DNA of 64,000 bases from Paenibacillus thiaminolyticus (GCF_007066085.1 NZ_CP041405.1:3066001-3130000), one strand, 5' to 3'. Positions 9,996 to 21,222 are shown, numbered from the stretch's first letter. Numbers and translations: made by a program. Notes: generated by a model not told the origin, from the sequence alone.

Positions 9996-10438
9996 TAAAT
10001 CACCTCGGATTTGCCGCCGGCAGCCTCGATCTTCTCCACCGCAGATTGAGAGAACTTGTTCGCTTTCACTGTCAGCTTGACAGTCAATTCACCGTTGCCC
10101 AACACTTTGATTCCGCTCATTGGGTTTTTCACGATGCCTTGTTCCATCAACAGTTCCGGAGTAACTTCAGTACCAGCCTCGAAGCGGTTCAATTCCGTAA
10201 CATTCACTACCGCATACTCTTTACGAGTAGGGTTGATGAATCCGCGTTTTGGCAAACGACGGTACAGTGGGTTTTGTCCGCCTTCGAAGCCTGGACGAAC
10301 ACCACCACCGGAACGAGCGTTTTGACCTTTGTGACCGCGGCCAGCTGTCTTCCCGTTACCAGTACCGATACCGCGTCCAAGGCGGCGCTTGCTGTCTTTA
10401 CGGGAGCCAGGAGCCGGAGAAAGTTCATTCAACTTCAT
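9995..10438 (-). CDS. rplO: 50S ribosomal protein L15
   Basis: L15 is an assembly protein of the 50S core. The start is at ATG 10438 ([20 protein letters not shown]), giving 147 residues; an upstream start adds four residues without homology. The Gly-rich [20 protein letters not shown] is the signature of the rRNA-penetrating N-terminal extension. It ends in a one-base overlap with secY. Confidence 0.97.
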   Translation of the reverse strand: MKLNELSPAPGSRKDSKRRLGRGIGTGNGKTAGRGHKGQNARSGGGVRPGFEGGQNPLYRRLPKRGFINPTRKEYAVVNVTELNRFEAGTEVTPELLMEQGIVKNPMSGIKVLGNGELTVKLTVKANKFSQSAVEKIEAAGGKSEVI

Positions 10439-10526
10439 CGTTCGTCGCACCTCCTTAGTAATTTATGACTCTGCTATTTGTTGTCGCTATTGCGTGCGTT
10501 GCGTATGAAGCATGCATGAAGGAAGC

Positions 10527-10712
10527 TTACGCTTCGACTTCTTTGACGTCAACCAAGTGCTTCACTTGGTTCACCATTCCGCGGATCGCTGCGTTGTCGT
10601 CATGAACAACCGTCTGATTGATTTTGCGTAGACCCAATGTATTCACCGTTGTACGATGCGTTTCTGGGCGACCGATCAGACTGCGAACGAGGGTAATTTG
10701 CAACTTCGCCAT
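10527..10712 (-). CDS. rpmD: 50S ribosomal protein L30
   Basis: A 61-residue bacterial L30, starting [20 protein letters not shown] and ending in [13 protein letters not shown]. It lies 13 bases after rpsE. The 88-base gap to rplO contains nothing beyond the rplO ribosome binding site. Confidence 0.96.
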   Translation of the reverse strand: MAKLQITLVRSLIGRPETHRTTVNTLGLRKINQTVVHDDNAAIRGMVNQVKHLVDVKEVEA

Positions 10713-10725
10713 TGTCGTCCCCTCC

Positions 10726-11223
10726 TTATCCTAACAGTTCCTCAACGGATTTGCCGCGCAATTTCGCTACTTGCTCTGCCGTCTTCAGACGGGACAGACC
10801 TTCGAGCGTCGCGTTGACCATGTTGATGGAGTTCGAGGAACCAAGCGATTTCGTCAAGATATCGCCTACTCCCGCCAATTCCAACACGGCACGTACAGGA
10901 CCACCAGCGATAACCCCCGTACCTTCGGATGCTGGCTTCAAGAGAACTCTGCCTGCGCCGAAATGTCCGATGACTTGGTGAGGAATCGTCGTGTTCACGA
11001 ACGGAACATGGATGAGATTCTTTTTCGCGTCTTCGATGCCTTTGCGGATTGCGTCAGGTACTTCGGATGCTTTACCGATGCCTGCACCAACCCAGCCTTT
11101 GCCATCGCCGACGACTACGAGTGCGCTAAAGCTAAAGCGGCGTCCGCCTTTAACGACTTTAGCAACACGGTTAATTTGCACAACTTTTTCAGAAAGTTCT
11201 AACGTGTTAGGATCAACTCGCAA
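10726..11223 (-). CDS. rpsE: 30S ribosomal protein S5
   Basis: S5 lies near the mRNA entry and decoding centre and affects translational fidelity. The 165 residues include the S5 double-stranded RNA-binding domain ([20 protein letters not shown]) and the C-terminal domain ([20 protein letters not shown]). The loop [10 protein letters not shown], where spectinomycin-resistance changes usually map, looks wild type. Order rplR-rpsE-rpmD is standard. Confidence 0.97.
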   Translation of the reverse strand: MRVDPNTLELSEKVVQINRVAKVVKGGRRFSFSALVVVGDGKGWVGAGIGKASEVPDAIRKGIEDAKKNLIHVPFVNTTIPHQVIGHFGAGRVLLKPASEGTGVIAGGPVRAVLELAGVGDILTKSLGSSNSINMVNATLEGLSRLKTAEQVAKLRGKSVEELLG

Positions 11224-11249
11224 GTCGTTTACCTCCTTCGATTGAATTC

Positions 11250-11618
11250 TTAGAATTCAAGGCCGGCTTCGCGTGCTGCTTCAGCCAATGCTTGAATTCG
11301 GCCATGATACAAGTAACCGCCGCGGTCGAATACGACATTGTCGTACCCTTGCGCCTTGGCGCGTTTTGCGATCAATTCGCCTACTTTGCTCGCAGCTTCT
11401 ACACTGCCGCCGTTCTTGATCTCTTCGCGAAGCTCTTTATCCATCGTCGATGCAGCTGCGATTGTTACGCCTTTTACATCATCGATAACCTGAGCGTAGA
11501 TGTGCTTGGAGGAACGGAATACGTTCAAACGCGGACGTGCTGTCGTACCTTCGATTTTCTTGCGTACACGAAGATGTCTTTTCAGACGCGCTTTATTTTT
11601 ATTCGCCTTAGTAATCAT
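11250..11618 (-). CDS. rplR: 50S ribosomal protein L18
   Basis: L18 binds 5S rRNA in the central protuberance. The 122 residues begin [20 protein letters not shown] and include [20 protein letters not shown] and the C-terminal [18 protein letters not shown], all family hallmarks. It follows rplF by 64 bases. Confidence 0.97.
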   Translation of the reverse strand: MITKANKNKARLKRHLRVRKKIEGTTARPRLNVFRSSKHIYAQVIDDVKGVTIAAASTMDKELREEIKNGGSVEAASKVGELIAKRAKAQGYDNVVFDRGGYLYHGRIQALAEAAREAGLEF

Positions 11619-11682
11619 CTGATTGATTCACTCCCTTCGGAATAACCGTTAAGCTGCTAAGACAAGCGAGCTAGGCAAGAGT

Positions 11683-12225
11683 TTATTTCTTCTTGCCTGC
11701 TTTACCTTCTTTGCGGAGAATGCGCTCGCCTTCGTACTTGATCCCTTTGCCTTTGTAAGGTTCTGGTTCACGTACGGAGCGGATTTTTGCCGCATATTCA
11801 CCAACGCGCTCTTTGTCGATGCCTTTGACGATAATTTTCGTCTGAGCAGGCAGTTCGAACTCGATGCCCTCTTCTGGTGTAATCTCAACCGGATGGGAGT
11901 ATCCGACGTTCAACACGAGTTTGTTGCCGGTCTTGTTCGCACGATAACCAACACCAACGAGCTCCAATGTTTTGGAGAAACCTTCCGTTACTCCGTTAAC
12001 CATGTTGCTGATGACGCTTCGAGTCGTGCCGTGCAAAGAACGGTGAAGTTTATTGTCAGAAGGACGCTCAACATGAATCACGTTCTCTTCAACGGACACT
12101 TTCATGTCCTTATGAATTTCACGGGATAAGCTTCCTTTTGGTCCTTTGATGGTAATCACGCTATTGTCCAGAGTGACAGTGACGCCGCCTGGAACTGTAA
12201 TTGGCTTACGACCAATACGAGACAT
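11683..12225 (-). CDS. rplF: 50S ribosomal protein L6
   Basis: L6 lies at the base of the L7/L12 stalk near the factor-binding site. I use ATG 12225 ([15 protein letters not shown]), giving 180 residues; the upstream in-frame start has no homology. Two similar domains are present, and the C-terminal [20 protein letters not shown] is the L6 signature. Confidence 0.97.
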   Translation of the reverse strand: MSRIGRKPITVPGGVTVTLDNSVITIKGPKGSLSREIHKDMKVSVEENVIHVERPSDNKLHRSLHGTTRSVISNMVNGVTEGFSKTLELVGVGYRANKTGNKLVLNVGYSHPVEITPEEGIEFELPAQTKIIVKGIDKERVGEYAAKIRSVREPEPYKGKGIKYEGERILRKEGKAGKKK

Positions 12226-12258
12226 ATGTTGTTGCACCTCCAATCTTATGCGAATGGT

Positions 12259-12657
12259 TTACCAAACGTAGCAGACAACCTCGCCGCCAGTTTTGGCTTG
12301 GCGAGCTTCTTTGTCAGTCATAACGCCCTTGGACGTCGAAATGATAGCAATCCCAAGGCCACCCAGAACGCGTGGCACCTCAGTGGACTTCGTATACACG
12401 CGCAGTCCTGGCTTACTGATGCGCTTCAAGCCTGTGATGACACGCTCGTTGTCGGCACCATATTTCAGGAAAATGCGGATAAGCCCTTGTTTGTTGTCTT
12501 CAATATATTCTGCATCGCGGATAAATCCTTCGCGCTTCAAGATTTCAGCAATTTGCTTCTTCATCGTCGAAGCAGGCATCTCCACGGTCTCATGACGTAC
12601 TGTGTTAGCATTGCGAATGCGTGTAAGCATATCAGCAATCGGATCGGACATAACCAT
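12259..12657 (-). CDS. rpsH: 30S ribosomal protein S8
   Basis: S8 is a primary 16S rRNA-binding protein of the central domain. The 132 residues begin [20 protein letters not shown] and end with [20 protein letters not shown] and VVCYVW. It lies between rpsZ and rplF as in other Firmicutes. Confidence 0.97.
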   Translation of the reverse strand: MVMSDPIADMLTRIRNANTVRHETVEMPASTMKKQIAEILKREGFIRDAEYIEDNKQGLIRIFLKYGADNERVITGLKRISKPGLRVYTKSTEVPRVLGGLGIAIISTSKGVMTDKEARQAKTGGEVVCYVW

Positions 12658-12689
12658 TAGTGTAAACCTCCTTCCCGCAACAGGGTTGA

Positions 12690-12875
12690 TTACCAGCTAG
12701 CTTTTTTAACGCCAGGAATCTGGCCTTTGTATGCCAATTCGCGGAAACAAATTCTGCAAATTTTGAACTTACGTAATACAGAGTGTGGACGGCCGCAGCG
12801 TTCACAGCGTGTGTATGCCCGTACTTGAAACTTCGGTTTGCGTTGTTGCTTGATTTTCATCGAAGTTTTTGCCAC
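12690..12875 (-). CDS. rpsZ: 30S ribosomal protein S14 type Z, zinc-binding
   Basis: This is the short, 61-residue S14 with a zinc ribbon: [20 protein letters not shown] supplies the two CxxC pairs. I use the GTG at 12875 ([20 protein letters not shown]), 11 bases after AGGAGG, because the length then equals the B. subtilis protein; a further GTG at 12887 overlaps the ribosome binding site. The other zinc-type proteins in this window (L33, L36) are also of the C+ form. Confidence 0.95.
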   Translation of the reverse strand: MAKTSMKIKQQRKPKFQVRAYTRCERCGRPHSVLRKFKICRICFRELAYKGQIPGVKKASW

Positions 12876-12961
12876 GTGAGTTGACACCTCCTAAATCGTG
12901 TCCAAGATATCGATTCATGGAATCGTTCCGTTCGTACTACCTTGTTTGCCTTCGACGCGAA

Positions 12962-13504
12962 TTACTTCACGAAAGGCATGCCGAGTTGCGTCAACAATTC
13001 GCGGGACTCTTCGTCCGTTTTCGCCGTCGTTACGACAACGATGTCCATACCGCGTACTTTATCTACTTGATCGTACTCGATCTCTGGGAAGATGATTTGC
13101 TCCTTCAGACCGAGCGTGTAGTTGCCGCGGCCGTCAAATGCTTTGTTCGAGATACCGTGGAAGTCACGGACACGAGGAAGCGTGACGTTGAACAATTTGT
13201 CCAGGAAGTGATACATGCGCTCACCGCGCAAAGTCACTTTCACACCAATCGGCATTCCTTCACGAAGCTTAAAGCCTGCGATAGACTTCTTCGCACGTGT
13301 AATTACTGGTTTTTGACCCGCGATCAATTGCAGTTCAGCAACAGCCGAATCCAATACTTTGGAGTTTTGAACAGCCTCACCCATACCCATGTTGATGACG
13401 ACTTTCTCCACTTTTGGCACCTGCATAACGGTTGTATAATTGAACTTCTGCATCAGCGCAGGAGTAACTTCGTTCAAGTAACGTTCTTTCAGACGAGCTG
13501 CCAT
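12962..13504 (-). CDS. rplE: 50S ribosomal protein L5
   Basis: L5 binds 5S rRNA and contacts P-site tRNA and the 30S head. The 180 residues start [20 protein letters not shown] and contain [19 protein letters not shown] and [20 protein letters not shown]. The C-terminus is [17 protein letters not shown]. It follows rplX by 26 bases. Confidence 0.97.
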   Translation of the reverse strand: MAARLKERYLNEVTPALMQKFNYTTVMQVPKVEKVVINMGMGEAVQNSKVLDSAVAELQLIAGQKPVITRAKKSIAGFKLREGMPIGVKVTLRGERMYHFLDKLFNVTLPRVRDFHGISNKAFDGRGNYTLGLKEQIIFPEIEYDQVDKVRGMDIVVVTTAKTDEESRELLTQLGMPFVK

Positions 13505-13530
13505 AAGGCACTGACCTCCTTTCTTAGCGA

Positions 13531-13881
13531 TTAGTCGATGATTGCGCCAGAGCGCTTAGCGACGCGCACTTTTTTGCCGTTCTCCACTTTGTAACCGATG
13601 CGCGTTACTTTACCGGACTTCGGATCCACGTGCATGACGTTGGATACGTGGATAGGCGCTTCTTGCTCGATGATACCGCCTTGCGGATTCGCAGCGTTCG
13701 GCTTCTGGTGCTTCTTCACCATGTTGACTCCTTCAACGAGAACACGGTTCTCGCGCGGATACGCAGCAATAACGCGGCCTTTTTTACCTTTGTCCTTACC
13801 CGTGATGACGATGACTGTATCGTCTTTCTTCACGTGCAGCTTATTGTTATGCGACTCGAGAATTTTCTTCAGTCGTGGCAT
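13531..13881 (-). CDS. rplX: 50S ribosomal protein L24
   Basis: L24 initiates 50S assembly at the 5' end of 23S rRNA. The 116-residue protein has the KOW motif [19 protein letters not shown] and the conserved [14 protein letters not shown]. It is slightly longer than the B. subtilis protein at the N-terminus ([16 protein letters not shown]). Confidence 0.96.
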   Translation of the reverse strand: MPRLKKILESHNNKLHVKKDDTVIVITGKDKGKKGRVIAAYPRENRVLVEGVNMVKKHQKPNAANPQGGIIEQEAPIHVSNVMHVDPKSGKVTRIGYKVENGKKVRVAKRSGAIID

Positions 13882-13920
13882 GTGTCACACCTCCTGCATC
13901 TTGCCTGGCCGGCAAGTTGA

Positions 13921-14289
13921 TTAGATCACTTCCGGAGCCAGGGAAACGATTTTCATGAAGTCTTTCTCGCGAAGTTCACGAGCAACCGGTCCGAAAATAC
14001 GAGTTCCGCGTGGGCCCTTGTCTTCTTTTACGATAACTGCCGCGTTTTCGTCAAACGAGATGTAAGAACCATCTTTCCGACGAACGGAGCGCTTCGTACG
14101 AACGATTACAGCTCTTACAACGTCGCCCTTTTTGACAACGCCGCCTGGTGTTGCTTGTTTTACAGAACATACGATCAAATCACCAATGTGAGCCGCTTTG
14201 CGTCCGGTTCCGCCCAACACGCGAATACACATCAATTCTTTCGCACCAGAGTTATCTGCGACCGCCAAACGTGTGAATGGTTGAATCAT
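13921..14289 (-). CDS. rplN: 50S ribosomal protein L14
   Basis: L14 forms part of the bridge to 16S rRNA. The 122 residues begin [20 protein letters not shown] and end in [32 protein letters not shown] is the signature. It is the binding site for the silencing factor RsfS in known ribosomes. Order rpsQ-rplN-rplX-rplE is standard. Confidence 0.97.
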   Translation of the reverse strand: MIQPFTRLAVADNSGAKELMCIRVLGGTGRKAAHIGDLIVCSVKQATPGGVVKKGDVVRAVIVRTKRSVRRKDGSYISFDENAAVIVKEDKGPRGTRIFGPVARELREKDFMKIVSLAPEVI

Positions 14290-14324
14290 TCGATTGTCCT
14301 CCTTTCGTTGAAGCTATTCGCTGC

Positions 14325-14591
14325 TTAAACGATGACTGCTTTTTCTACGATTTCAACGAGTCTCCAGCGCTTGTCTTTCGACAACGGGCGAGTCTCCATG
14401 ATTTTCACAGTATCGCCGATTTTTGCTTCGTTGTTCTCATCATGCGCTTTGAACTTCTTCGTATAACGGATGCGCTTGTGATACAGGTCATGCTTCTTGT
14501 ATGTTTCGACCGCGACGACGACGGTTTTGTCCATTTTATCGCTGACGACTTTGCCGACTTGCACTTTACGAGCGTTACGTTGTTCACTCAT
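14325..14591 (-). CDS. rpsQ: 30S ribosomal protein S17
   Basis: S17 is an OB-fold primary binder of 16S rRNA. The start is ATG 14591 ([20 protein letters not shown]), 88 residues; GGAGG lies just upstream and the longer in-frame start includes that site. [20 protein letters not shown] is the family core. Confidence 0.96.
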   Translation of the reverse strand: MSEQRNARKVQVGKVVSDKMDKTVVVAVETYKKHDLYHKRIRYTKKFKAHDENNEAKIGDTVKIMETRPLSKDKRWRLVEIVEKAVIV

Positions 14592-14652
14592 GAGTGTTGG
14601 GCCTCCTTCCTGCATACAGGATCTCTATATTCCGATTCGACATCTAGGTCGA

Positions 14653-14853
14653 TTAACTAGTAATCCCAAGTTCTCTTTCACGAAGAACCGTATGTGCGCG
14701 AGCAATCGCTTTGCGTACATCACGGATACGAGTCGGGTTGTCAAGCTGTCCGGTAGCCAATTGGAAACGGAGGTTGAAAAGTTCTTCCTTGAATCCGGCA
14801 ATCTTTTGTTCAATTTCAGCAGTGGTCAAGTTGCGGAATTCACTAGCTTTCAT
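14653..14853 (-). CDS. rpmC: 50S ribosomal protein L29
   Basis: A 66-residue L29, two helices near the exit tunnel beside L23. It starts [20 protein letters not shown] and carries the family sequence [20 protein letters not shown]. Its ATG overlaps the rplP stop by one base (TAATG), so the two are translationally coupled. Confidence 0.96.
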   Translation of the reverse strand: MKASEFRNLTTAEIEQKIAGFKEELFNLRFQLATGQLDNPTRIRDVRKAIARAHTVLRERELGITS

Positions 14854-15278
14854 TATGCTTCACCACCCATTTCTTCACGTTTCACGAACTTCGTCTTGAC
14901 TGGCAGCTTGTGAGCGGCAAGACGCATTGCTTCGCGAGCTACTTCCTCGGAGACACCAGAAAGTTCGAACATGATCTTGCCTGGTTTAACCACAGCTACC
15001 CATTTCTCAACGTTACCTTTACCGCTACCCATCCGAACCTCAAGCGGCTTCGCCGTGATTGGCTTGTCAGGGAAAATTTTAATCCATACTTTACCGCCAC
15101 GCTTGATGTAACGAGTCATCGCGATACGGGCAGCCTCGATTTGACGGTTCGTGATCCACGTCGGTTCCAATGCTTGGAGACCGAAATCGCCAAAGTTAAG
15201 CGTTGTGCCGCCTTTCGCTTGACCTTTCAAGCGTCCTTTGAATTGCTTGCGGTGTTTTACACGTTTAGGTACCAACAT
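14853..15278 (-). CDS. rplP: 50S ribosomal protein L16
   Basis: L16 lies between the A site and the GTPase centre and joins late in 50S assembly. The 141 residues begin [20 protein letters not shown] and include the conserved [19 protein letters not shown]. The Arg in VRMGSGKG corresponds to the position hydroxylated by RoxA in enterobacteria. It starts 2 bases after rpsC. Confidence 0.97.
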   Translation of the reverse strand: MLVPKRVKHRKQFKGRLKGQAKGGTTLNFGDFGLQALEPTWITNRQIEAARIAMTRYIKRGGKVWIKIFPDKPITAKPLEVRMGSGKGNVEKWVAVVKPGKIMFELSGVSEEVAREAMRLAAHKLPVKTKFVKREEMGGEA

Positions 15279-15280
15279 GA

Positions 15281-15946
15281 TTAGTTGCCTCCTTCCTGAG
15301 CAGCCTTTTTCTTAGCCGTAGGAAGTACCTCTCCACGATAGATCCATACTTTTACGCCCAGACGGCCGTAAGTTGTATGGGCTTCGGCTGTGCCGTAGTC
15401 AATGTCAGCGCGAAGCGTGTGAAGTGGCACAGTCCCTTCGCTGTAACCTTCCGAACGAGCGATTTCTGCACCGCCCAGACGACCGCTAACTGCAGTTTTG
15501 ATTCCTTTTGCACCAGCACGCATCGAGCGTTGGAGCGCTTGTTTCAGAGCGCGACGGAACGATACGCGGCGTTCCAGTTGTTGTGCAATGCTCTCAGCGA
15601 CGAGGATTGCATCCAAGTCTGGAGTTTTGATTTCCGAAATGTTGATGTGCACTTTTTTGCCGCCAGCGATAGTTGTTACTTCGCGACGAAGGGCTTCAAC
15701 TTCGGAACCGCCTTTACCGATGACCATGCCCGGCTTGGCTGTGTGGATCGTCACGTTCACGCGGTTAGCCGCGCGTTCGATTTCGATGCGGGATACGGCT
15801 GCATCCTTCAATTTGTTTTTCAAATACTCACGAATCTTTACGTCTTCGATAAGTAAGGTACCGAAGTCTTTTTCCGCGTACCATTTGGATTCCCAATCAC
15901 GGATGATACCAACTCGAAGTCCGACTGGATTTACCTTTTGACCCAC
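15281..15946 (-). CDS. rpsC: 30S ribosomal protein S3
   Basis: S3 lines the mRNA entry tunnel. The 221 residues begin [20 protein letters not shown]. The KH domain includes [20 protein letters not shown], and the C-terminal domain contains [20 protein letters not shown]. It is 13 bases after rplV and almost abuts rplP. Confidence 0.97.
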   Translation of the reverse strand: MGQKVNPVGLRVGIIRDWESKWYAEKDFGTLLIEDVKIREYLKNKLKDAAVSRIEIERAANRVNVTIHTAKPGMVIGKGGSEVEALRREVTTIAGGKKVHINISEIKTPDLDAILVAESIAQQLERRVSFRRALKQALQRSMRAGAKGIKTAVSGRLGGAEIARSEGYSEGTVPLHTLRADIDYGTAEAHTTYGRLGVKVWIYRGEVLPTAKKKAAQEGGN

Positions 15947-15959
15947 TCGTTATCCCTCC

Positions 15960-16292
15960 TTATTTTTCAGATACCACGATAGAAATGTGGCTGGTTCTCT
16001 TATTGATACGGCTTGCACGTCCCATAGCGCGCGGACGGAATCGTTTCAAAGTAGGACCTTGGTTCACGTACACTTGCTCGATTACGAGCTTGTTCACGTC
16101 CATTTGATAGTTATGTTCTGCATTGGCAATCGCCGAGTTGAGCAGCTTCTCCACTACCGGAGATGCCGATTTAGGCGTGTGGCGCAGAATCGCAATCGCT
16201 TCGCCCACTTGCTTACCGCGGATCAAGTCAATCACCAGCTTGACCTTGCGCGGAGAAATGCGAACATTATTCGCATGTGCCTTCGCTTGCAT
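15960..16292 (-). CDS. rplV: 50S ribosomal protein L22
   Basis: L22 lines the exit tunnel; its beta-hairpin forms part of the constriction near macrolides. The start is ATG 16292 ([20 protein letters not shown]), 110 residues. The hairpin tip [20 protein letters not shown] shows no insertions or deletions of the kind linked with macrolide resistance. Confidence 0.97.
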   Translation of the reverse strand: MQAKAHANNVRISPRKVKLVIDLIRGKQVGEAIAILRHTPKSASPVVEKLLNSAIANAEHNYQMDVNKLVIEQVYVNQGPTLKRFRPRAMGRASRINKRTSHISIVVSEK

Positions 16293-16327
16293 GGAAGTAC
16301 CTCCCCTCAAATGCTATATAGTCAAAA

Positions 16328-16606
16328 TTAGCGTCTTGTTTTTTTGTCGTCGTTCGTGTGGCCTTTGTACGTGCGTGTCGGCGCGAATTCGCCGAGCTTG
16401 TGTCCGACCATATCTTCCGTTACGTACACTGGCACGTGCTTGCGTCCATCATAGACACCGAACGTATGACCGATGAATTGAGGGAAAATCGTGGAGCGGC
16501 GCGACCAAGTCTTAACGACAGCCTTCTTGTTGGACTCGTTCATTTGCTCGACTTTCTTCATCAAATGACCATCGACGAATGGTCCTTTTTTCAAACTGCG
16601 ACCCAT
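16328..16606 (-). CDS. rpsS: 30S ribosomal protein S19
   Basis: S19 lies in the 30S head and contacts S13 and A-site tRNA. The 92 residues start [20 protein letters not shown] and contain [20 protein letters not shown]. It lies between rplB and rplV. Confidence 0.97.
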   Translation of the reverse strand: MGRSLKKGPFVDGHLMKKVEQMNESNKKAVVKTWSRRSTIFPQFIGHTFGVYDGRKHVPVYVTEDMVGHKLGEFAPTRTYKGHTNDDKKTRR

Positions 16607-16677
16607 GTGTGAATCCTCCCTTCACAAAACCTTATGCTTGCGTGCGTTACGCCGCAGAGTATGCAGTCGGGTAAATA

Positions 16678-17508
16678 TTATTTCGTGCGATGACGTACGA
16701 TATATTTATCGGAATGCTTACCTTTTTTACGCGTTTTGTAACCGAGCGTCGGTTTGCCCCATGGAGACATAGGCGTTTTGCGGCCGATAGGAGCTTTACC
16801 TTCACCACCACCGTGAGGGTGATCAACCGGGTTCATGACGACACCGCGGACGGTAGGACGCTTGCCCAACCAGCGGCTGCGGCCGGCTTTACCGATTTTG
16901 ATAAGCTCGTGGTCGCCGTTGCCTACGGAACCGATTGTCGCGCGGCACACTTTGAGGACCTTGCGAACTTCGCCAGAGGACAGGCGAACCGTTACATATT
17001 TATCTTCTTTACCGAGCAATTGAGCTTCCGTGCCCGCTGCGCGAACCAGCTGGCCGCCCTTGCCTGGCTTCAATTCGATGTTGTGGATAACTGTACCTAC
17101 TGGAATGTTCTCAAGCGGCATTGCATTGCCTGTCTTGATGTCCGCTCCAGGACCCGATACGATCACATCGTTCACTTTCAGACCTTTTGGCGCGAGGATG
17201 TAACGCTTCTCACCGTCTGCATAATGAATCAACGCGATGTTGGACGTACGGTTCGGATCGTACTCGATCGTAGCAACGCGGCCTGGAATGCCATCCTTGT
17301 TGCGTTTGAAGTCGATGATCCGGTATTTACGCTTATGTCCGCCGCCACGGTGACGAACCGTAATTTTTCCTTGGCTGTTACGTCCTGCTTTTTTGCTCAA
17401 AGGAGCAAGCAGGGACTTCTCTGGCACATTCGTTGTGATCTCTTCGAACGTAGATACGCTCATGCCACGACGAGCCGGAGATGTCGGTTTGTACTTTTTG
17501 ATAGGCAC
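16678..17508 (-). CDS. rplB: 50S ribosomal protein L2
   Basis: L2 is a core protein close to the peptidyl transferase centre. The 276 residues begin [20 protein letters not shown]. The C-terminal [20 protein letters not shown] carries the conserved His that reaches towards the catalytic centre in known structures. It lies between rplW and rpsS. Confidence 0.98.
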   Translation of the reverse strand: MPIKKYKPTSPARRGMSVSTFEEITTNVPEKSLLAPLSKKAGRNSQGKITVRHRGGGHKRKYRIIDFKRNKDGIPGRVATIEYDPNRTSNIALIHYADGEKRYILAPKGLKVNDVIVSGPGADIKTGNAMPLENIPVGTVIHNIELKPGKGGQLVRAAGTEAQLLGKEDKYVTVRLSSGEVRKVLKVCRATIGSVGNGDHELIKIGKAGRSRWLGKRPTVRGVVMNPVDHPHGGGEGKAPIGRKTPMSPWGKPTLGYKTRKKGKHSDKYIVRHRTK

Positions 17509-17540
17509 TGGTTTTCCCTCCTTACTTTACGAGTGTGTCA

Positions 17541-17831
17541 TTATACCGTTTCGAAGAATTCAAGCGGCTTGCTGTCTTTCGCCAGCGTGACGAATGCTTT
17601 CTTCCATTCGGTTGTATATCCGGAGTAGCGGCCATAGCGCTTCGGCTTGGCTGGCACGCGAAGCGTGTTCACGTTCGCTACCTTAACTTTGAAAATCGAC
17701 TCAACGGCTTGCTTGATTTCCGTCTTATTCGCACGGATATCGACTTCAAATACATATTTCAGGTCGTTCATCATGTCAGCTGTGCGTTCAGTGATGATGG
17801 GACGCTTAATGATATCGCGAGGGTCTTTCAT
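17541..17831 (-). CDS. rplW: 50S ribosomal protein L23
   Basis: L23 surrounds the tunnel exit and docks trigger factor and SRP. The 96 residues start [20 protein letters not shown], and [18 protein letters not shown] sequence follows ([18 protein letters not shown]). Its ATG overlaps the rplD stop by one base, so translation is coupled. Confidence 0.96.
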   Translation of the reverse strand: MKDPRDIIKRPIITERTADMMNDLKYVFEVDIRANKTEIKQAVESIFKVKVANVNTLRVPAKPKRYGRYSGYTTEWKKAFVTLAKDSKPLEFFETV

Positions 17832-18454
17832 TACGCGAACACCTCCTCTACCTTCTGAACCGCATCCTTCGTAATGATGAGCTTCTCATGGCGAAGCACG
17901 TCATATACGTTCACACCGTCTGCTGCAACGAGCTTCACAGAAGGAATGTTGCGAGCGGAGAGTGCCACATTGTCATTGTACTCAGGCACAACGACCAACG
18001 CTTTGCGGTCCACTTTCAGATTGTTCAAGATTGCAGCGAATTCCTTCGTCTTCGGCGCATTCATCGTCAATTGATCCAAGACGATAATTTGCTCTGCCAG
18101 AACTTTGGAAGACAGTGCGGATTTGATTGCCAGACGGCGAACTTTCTTAGGAAGCTTATACGCATAGCTGCGTGGTGTCGGACCGAATACCGTACCGCCG
18201 CCTTTCCATTGTGGCGAACGAATGGATCCTTGACGCGCGCGTCCAGTTCCTTTTTGTTTCCAAGGCTTGCGGCCACCACCGCTAACTTCAGAACGGGTTT
18301 TTACTTTGTGCGTACCTTGACGCATCGATGCAAGCTGCATAACAACCGCATCATGAAGCACGTGCTTGTTCGGTTCAATACCGAATACCGTGTCAGCCAA
18401 TTCGATCTCGCCGACTTGCGCACCGCTGATGTTGTATACTGCTACTTTTGGCAT
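17831..18454 (-). CDS. rplD: 50S ribosomal protein L4
   Basis: L4 helps form the tunnel constriction opposite L22. The 207 residues include the extended loop [20 protein letters not shown] and [20 protein letters not shown], the region where macrolide-resistance changes map; it appears wild type. In enterobacteria L4 represses its own operon through the S10 leader, but no such leader is established in Firmicutes. Confidence 0.97.
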   Translation of the reverse strand: MPKVAVYNISGAQVGEIELADTVFGIEPNKHVLHDAVVMQLASMRQGTHKVKTRSEVSGGGRKPWKQKGTGRARQGSIRSPQWKGGGTVFGPTPRSYAYKLPKKVRRLAIKSALSSKVLAEQIIVLDQLTMNAPKTKEFAAILNNLKVDRKALVVVPEYNDNVALSARNIPSVKLVAADGVNVYDVLRHEKLIITKDAVQKVEEVFA

Positions 18455-18479
18455 TCTGAGCTCCTCCTTTCCTTACGGA

Positions 18480-19103
18480 TTACTTTTTGATAGCTTGCTT
18501 AACGTTAACGAAGCTGTTTCTCGGACCCGGAATGGAGCCTTTGACGAGGATGACATTGCGTTCTGCATCCACTTTGACAACTTCGAGGTTTTGAATCGTT
18601 ACGGTTTCGCTTCCCATGTGGCCTGGCAGGCGCTTGCCTTTAGGCACGCGGTTCGCTTGGATGGAACCCATGGAACCAGGACCGCGGTGATAACGGGAGC
18701 CGTGAGACATTGGTCCGCGGCTTTGGCCCCAGCGCTTGATTACGCCTGCGAATCCTTTACCTTTGGAGATACCTGTAACGTCAACGAATTCACCTTCTGC
18801 AAAGATGTCGGCCTTCAGCTCCTGGCCAACTTCGAATTGAGAAAGATCCACACCACGAAGTTCTTTTACGTAGCGCTTAGGCGTTGTATTAGCTTTCTTC
18901 GCGTGGCCGACTTCCGGCTTCGTCGATCTTTTTTCTTTTTTATCAGCATAGCCGATTTGGATAGCTTCATAACCGTCGTTCTCGACGTCTTTCTTTTGAA
19001 GAACGACGCAAGGACCTGCTTCGATAACAGTTACCGGCACTACGTTACCTTCTGGGGTAAACACTTGAGTCATGCCGAGCTTTTTACCTAAGATACCTTT
19101 CAT
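18480..19103 (-). CDS. rplC: 50S ribosomal protein L3
   Basis: L3 is an early assembly protein whose extension reaches the peptidyl transferase centre. The 207 residues begin [20 protein letters not shown], and the extension includes [20 protein letters not shown]. It is the second gene of the S10 operon, 48 bases after rpsJ. Confidence 0.97.
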   Translation of the reverse strand: MKGILGKKLGMTQVFTPEGNVVPVTVIEAGPCVVLQKKDVENDGYEAIQIGYADKKEKRSTKPEVGHAKKANTTPKRYVKELRGVDLSQFEVGQELKADIFAEGEFVDVTGISKGKGFAGVIKRWGQSRGPMSHGSRYHRGPGSMGSIQANRVPKGKRLPGHMGSETVTIQNLEVVKVDAERNVILVKGSIPGPRNSFVNVKQAIKK

Positions 19104-19151
19104 GTTGACACCTCTTTTCGTTCCTTAATCCGAATCAATGTAATGCAAAGC

Positions 19152-19562
<411 letters not shown>

Positions 19563-19597
19563 TCACTTCATCGCAACGTCGACGAACAACATTCACT

Positions 19598-19626
19598 ATT
19601 ATAAATAAATGTCCCGGCTTTTGCAA
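19598..19626 (-). promoter_or_regulatory. Sigma-A promoter of the S10 operon
   Basis: The -35 TTGCAA (19621-19626) and the consensus -10 TATAAT (19598-19603) are 17 bases apart. Transcription would start near 19590, leaving a leader of about 130 bases. The rest of the 313-base gap between rpsJ and the HemAT gene shows no other feature I can support. Confidence 0.85.
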
Positions 19627-19773
19627 GCTTTTTTCATAACTGTTTTCGTAACCGTCCTTGCCATGCCAGGACAGCGTCCTCATCGGGTATTTCCAGACCC
19701 CCGTACGCCAATTTGATCGTTCAATATATGAATTCCCTCTATATAATAGGAGGATCTAAGAAGGGAGATTCAA

Positions 19774-21138
19774 TTACACACGAAGCGCGGTCTCATTCAG
19801 CCTCTCGGCCGAAGCAGCCACTTCGTTCGTAGCTTGTCCGATGCTCTCCGTCATCTCCAGCAGCGATTGCATTTCCGCCATGAAGCGCTCCAGCCCCTGC
19901 ACGCTCTGAACGGCCTGCCGCACAATGTCGCCGAAGGCCTCCTTCGTTCCCTCTGCCTGCTCATGCACGGCCGCGACGCTGTCCTTCACCAGCCGAATGC
20001 GGTGAACGACCGCGTTCGTCGCCAGCGTGGAGTTGCCGATCAGCTCCTCAATGTCGGCCACCGTATCCTTCGTATGAGCGGCCAGCTTGCTTACTTCCTT
20101 CGCTACGATTGCAAATCCGGCGCCCTGCTCTCCTGCCCTTGCGGCCTCAATGGATGCATTCAGCGCCAGCAGCCCCGTCTGCTCGGCGATCTCCTTCACG
20201 GCTCCTACAATCGAGCGGATGCGGAGCGATGTATCCTTCAAGTCCATGATCTGAGACTGCATCTCCTGCGCATTGAGATCGATATCACGAATCCCGTCCG
20301 AAAATTGAACCATTCGTTCCATCCCCCTGTGCGCCTTGTCCTCCGTCTGGGCAGCGGATTGGGTCGTCAGGTTGATCTTGTCGTTCATTTCCAGCCCTTT
20401 GCGCGTGAACTGCTGTATCGTCTCATTCGTGTCCGTTGTCAAGCGGGCCAGTTCCCCGCTTAGCTGCGAGACGCTTCCTTTCAGCTCCTCCTTCACCTCC
20501 TGATAGCTCTGCTCACGTTCCATCCGGCTGCGCTCTTCATACGCTTGCACGACGAGCTGCAGCTCCAGGCTCAGAATGCGGTTGACTGCCATGATGGCTT
20601 CGATTCTCGTCGGCTCCTCGCCGATATGAACATAGACTAAGGACGTCAATTCGTTCTGAAGGGTTTGGAACGCCCCGATATACCATTTCGTCTCCAATCC
20701 GATCTTCCGGTGCATCTCGGCAATTTTGATTCTCTTCATTATATAGGCATGATCGATAAGCCCATTGAACATCTCGCTAACATGCCGTTCCAGCGTCGAG
20801 TGTAGCCGTTCCAAGGTGCTGTGGGCCATAATCATATCCCGAAGTTCGTTGATATCGGTAATCTGAGAGTAAAAAGAGCGGGTGACATCCTTCATATAAG
20901 GAAGAATATGAGGCTGAATGCGACGGAGCAGTGTCAAATCGGCTTCGGTCAATCCAAGCAGCCCGATTTGACGGTGCAGCGGATGGCTGGAAGGCAGGCG
21001 AATCTCTCCTTGCAGCAGTTGTTCGTCATCATGCATATTCCACCTGTCGCGCTGCGGTGCGGCAGCCTGCCCGGACTCGTCTGGACGCCTTGTATGTAAA
21101 TGAGTTCTGAATCTTCTCCACATTTTGGTGCTTCTCAT
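19774..21138 (-). CDS. hemAT: HemAT-type globin-coupled chemotaxis sensor
   Basis: A 454-residue soluble methyl-accepting chemotaxis protein. Residues about 50-205 form a protoglobin sensor: His143 in EMHRKIGLETKWYIGAF is the expected haem-binding proximal His, and a Tyr at about residue 90 may be the distal residue. The C-terminal half is an MCP signalling domain with the tip EIAEQTGLLALNASIEAARA. No membrane segments are present, as in B. subtilis HemAT, an oxygen sensor for aerotaxis. It lies between tuf and rpsJ, an unusual place, with its own likely promoter at 21195-21222. The start has only a modest ribosome binding site (AAAGGG). Confidence 0.9.
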   Translation of the reverse strand: MRSTKMWRRFRTHLHTRRPDESGQAAAPQRDRWNMHDDEQLLQGEIRLPSSHPLHRQIGLLGLTEADLTLLRRIQPHILPYMKDVTRSFYSQITDINELRDMIMAHSTLERLHSTLERHVSEMFNGLIDHAYIMKRIKIAEMHRKIGLETKWYIGAFQTLQNELTSLVYVHIGEEPTRIEAIMAVNRILSLELQLVVQAYEERSRMEREQSYQEVKEELKGSVSQLSGELARLTTDTNETIQQFTRKGLEMNDKINLTTQSAAQTEDKAHRGMERMVQFSDGIRDIDLNAQEMQSQIMDLKDTSLRIRSIVGAVKEIAEQTGLLALNASIEAARAGEQGAGFAIVAKEVSKLAAHTKDTVADIEELIGNSTLATNAVVHRIRLVKDSVAAVHEQAEGTKEAFGDIVRQAVQSVQGLERFMAEMQSLLEMTESIGQATNEVAASAERLNETALRV

Positions 21139-21194
21139 CCTTTCCCTTTCTCTTCGATGCGGGTATGGCCTCTGCGGAGTGCTCGATTTTCCCT

Positions 21195-21222
21195 ATAATA
21201 TTGTACTTGCCGTTCTATACAA
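21195..21222 (-). promoter_or_regulatory. Possible sigma-A promoter of the HemAT gene
   Basis: The -35-like TTGTAT (21217-21222) and -10 TATTAT (21195-21200) are 16 bases apart, 57 bases before the start codon. I saw no good sigma-D motility promoter. Confidence 0.45.

Noticed and set aside
19700..19760. Plus-strand promoter-like TATAAT and AGGAGG near 19741
   Set aside because: No plus-strand gene follows; it lies opposite the end of the HemAT gene.
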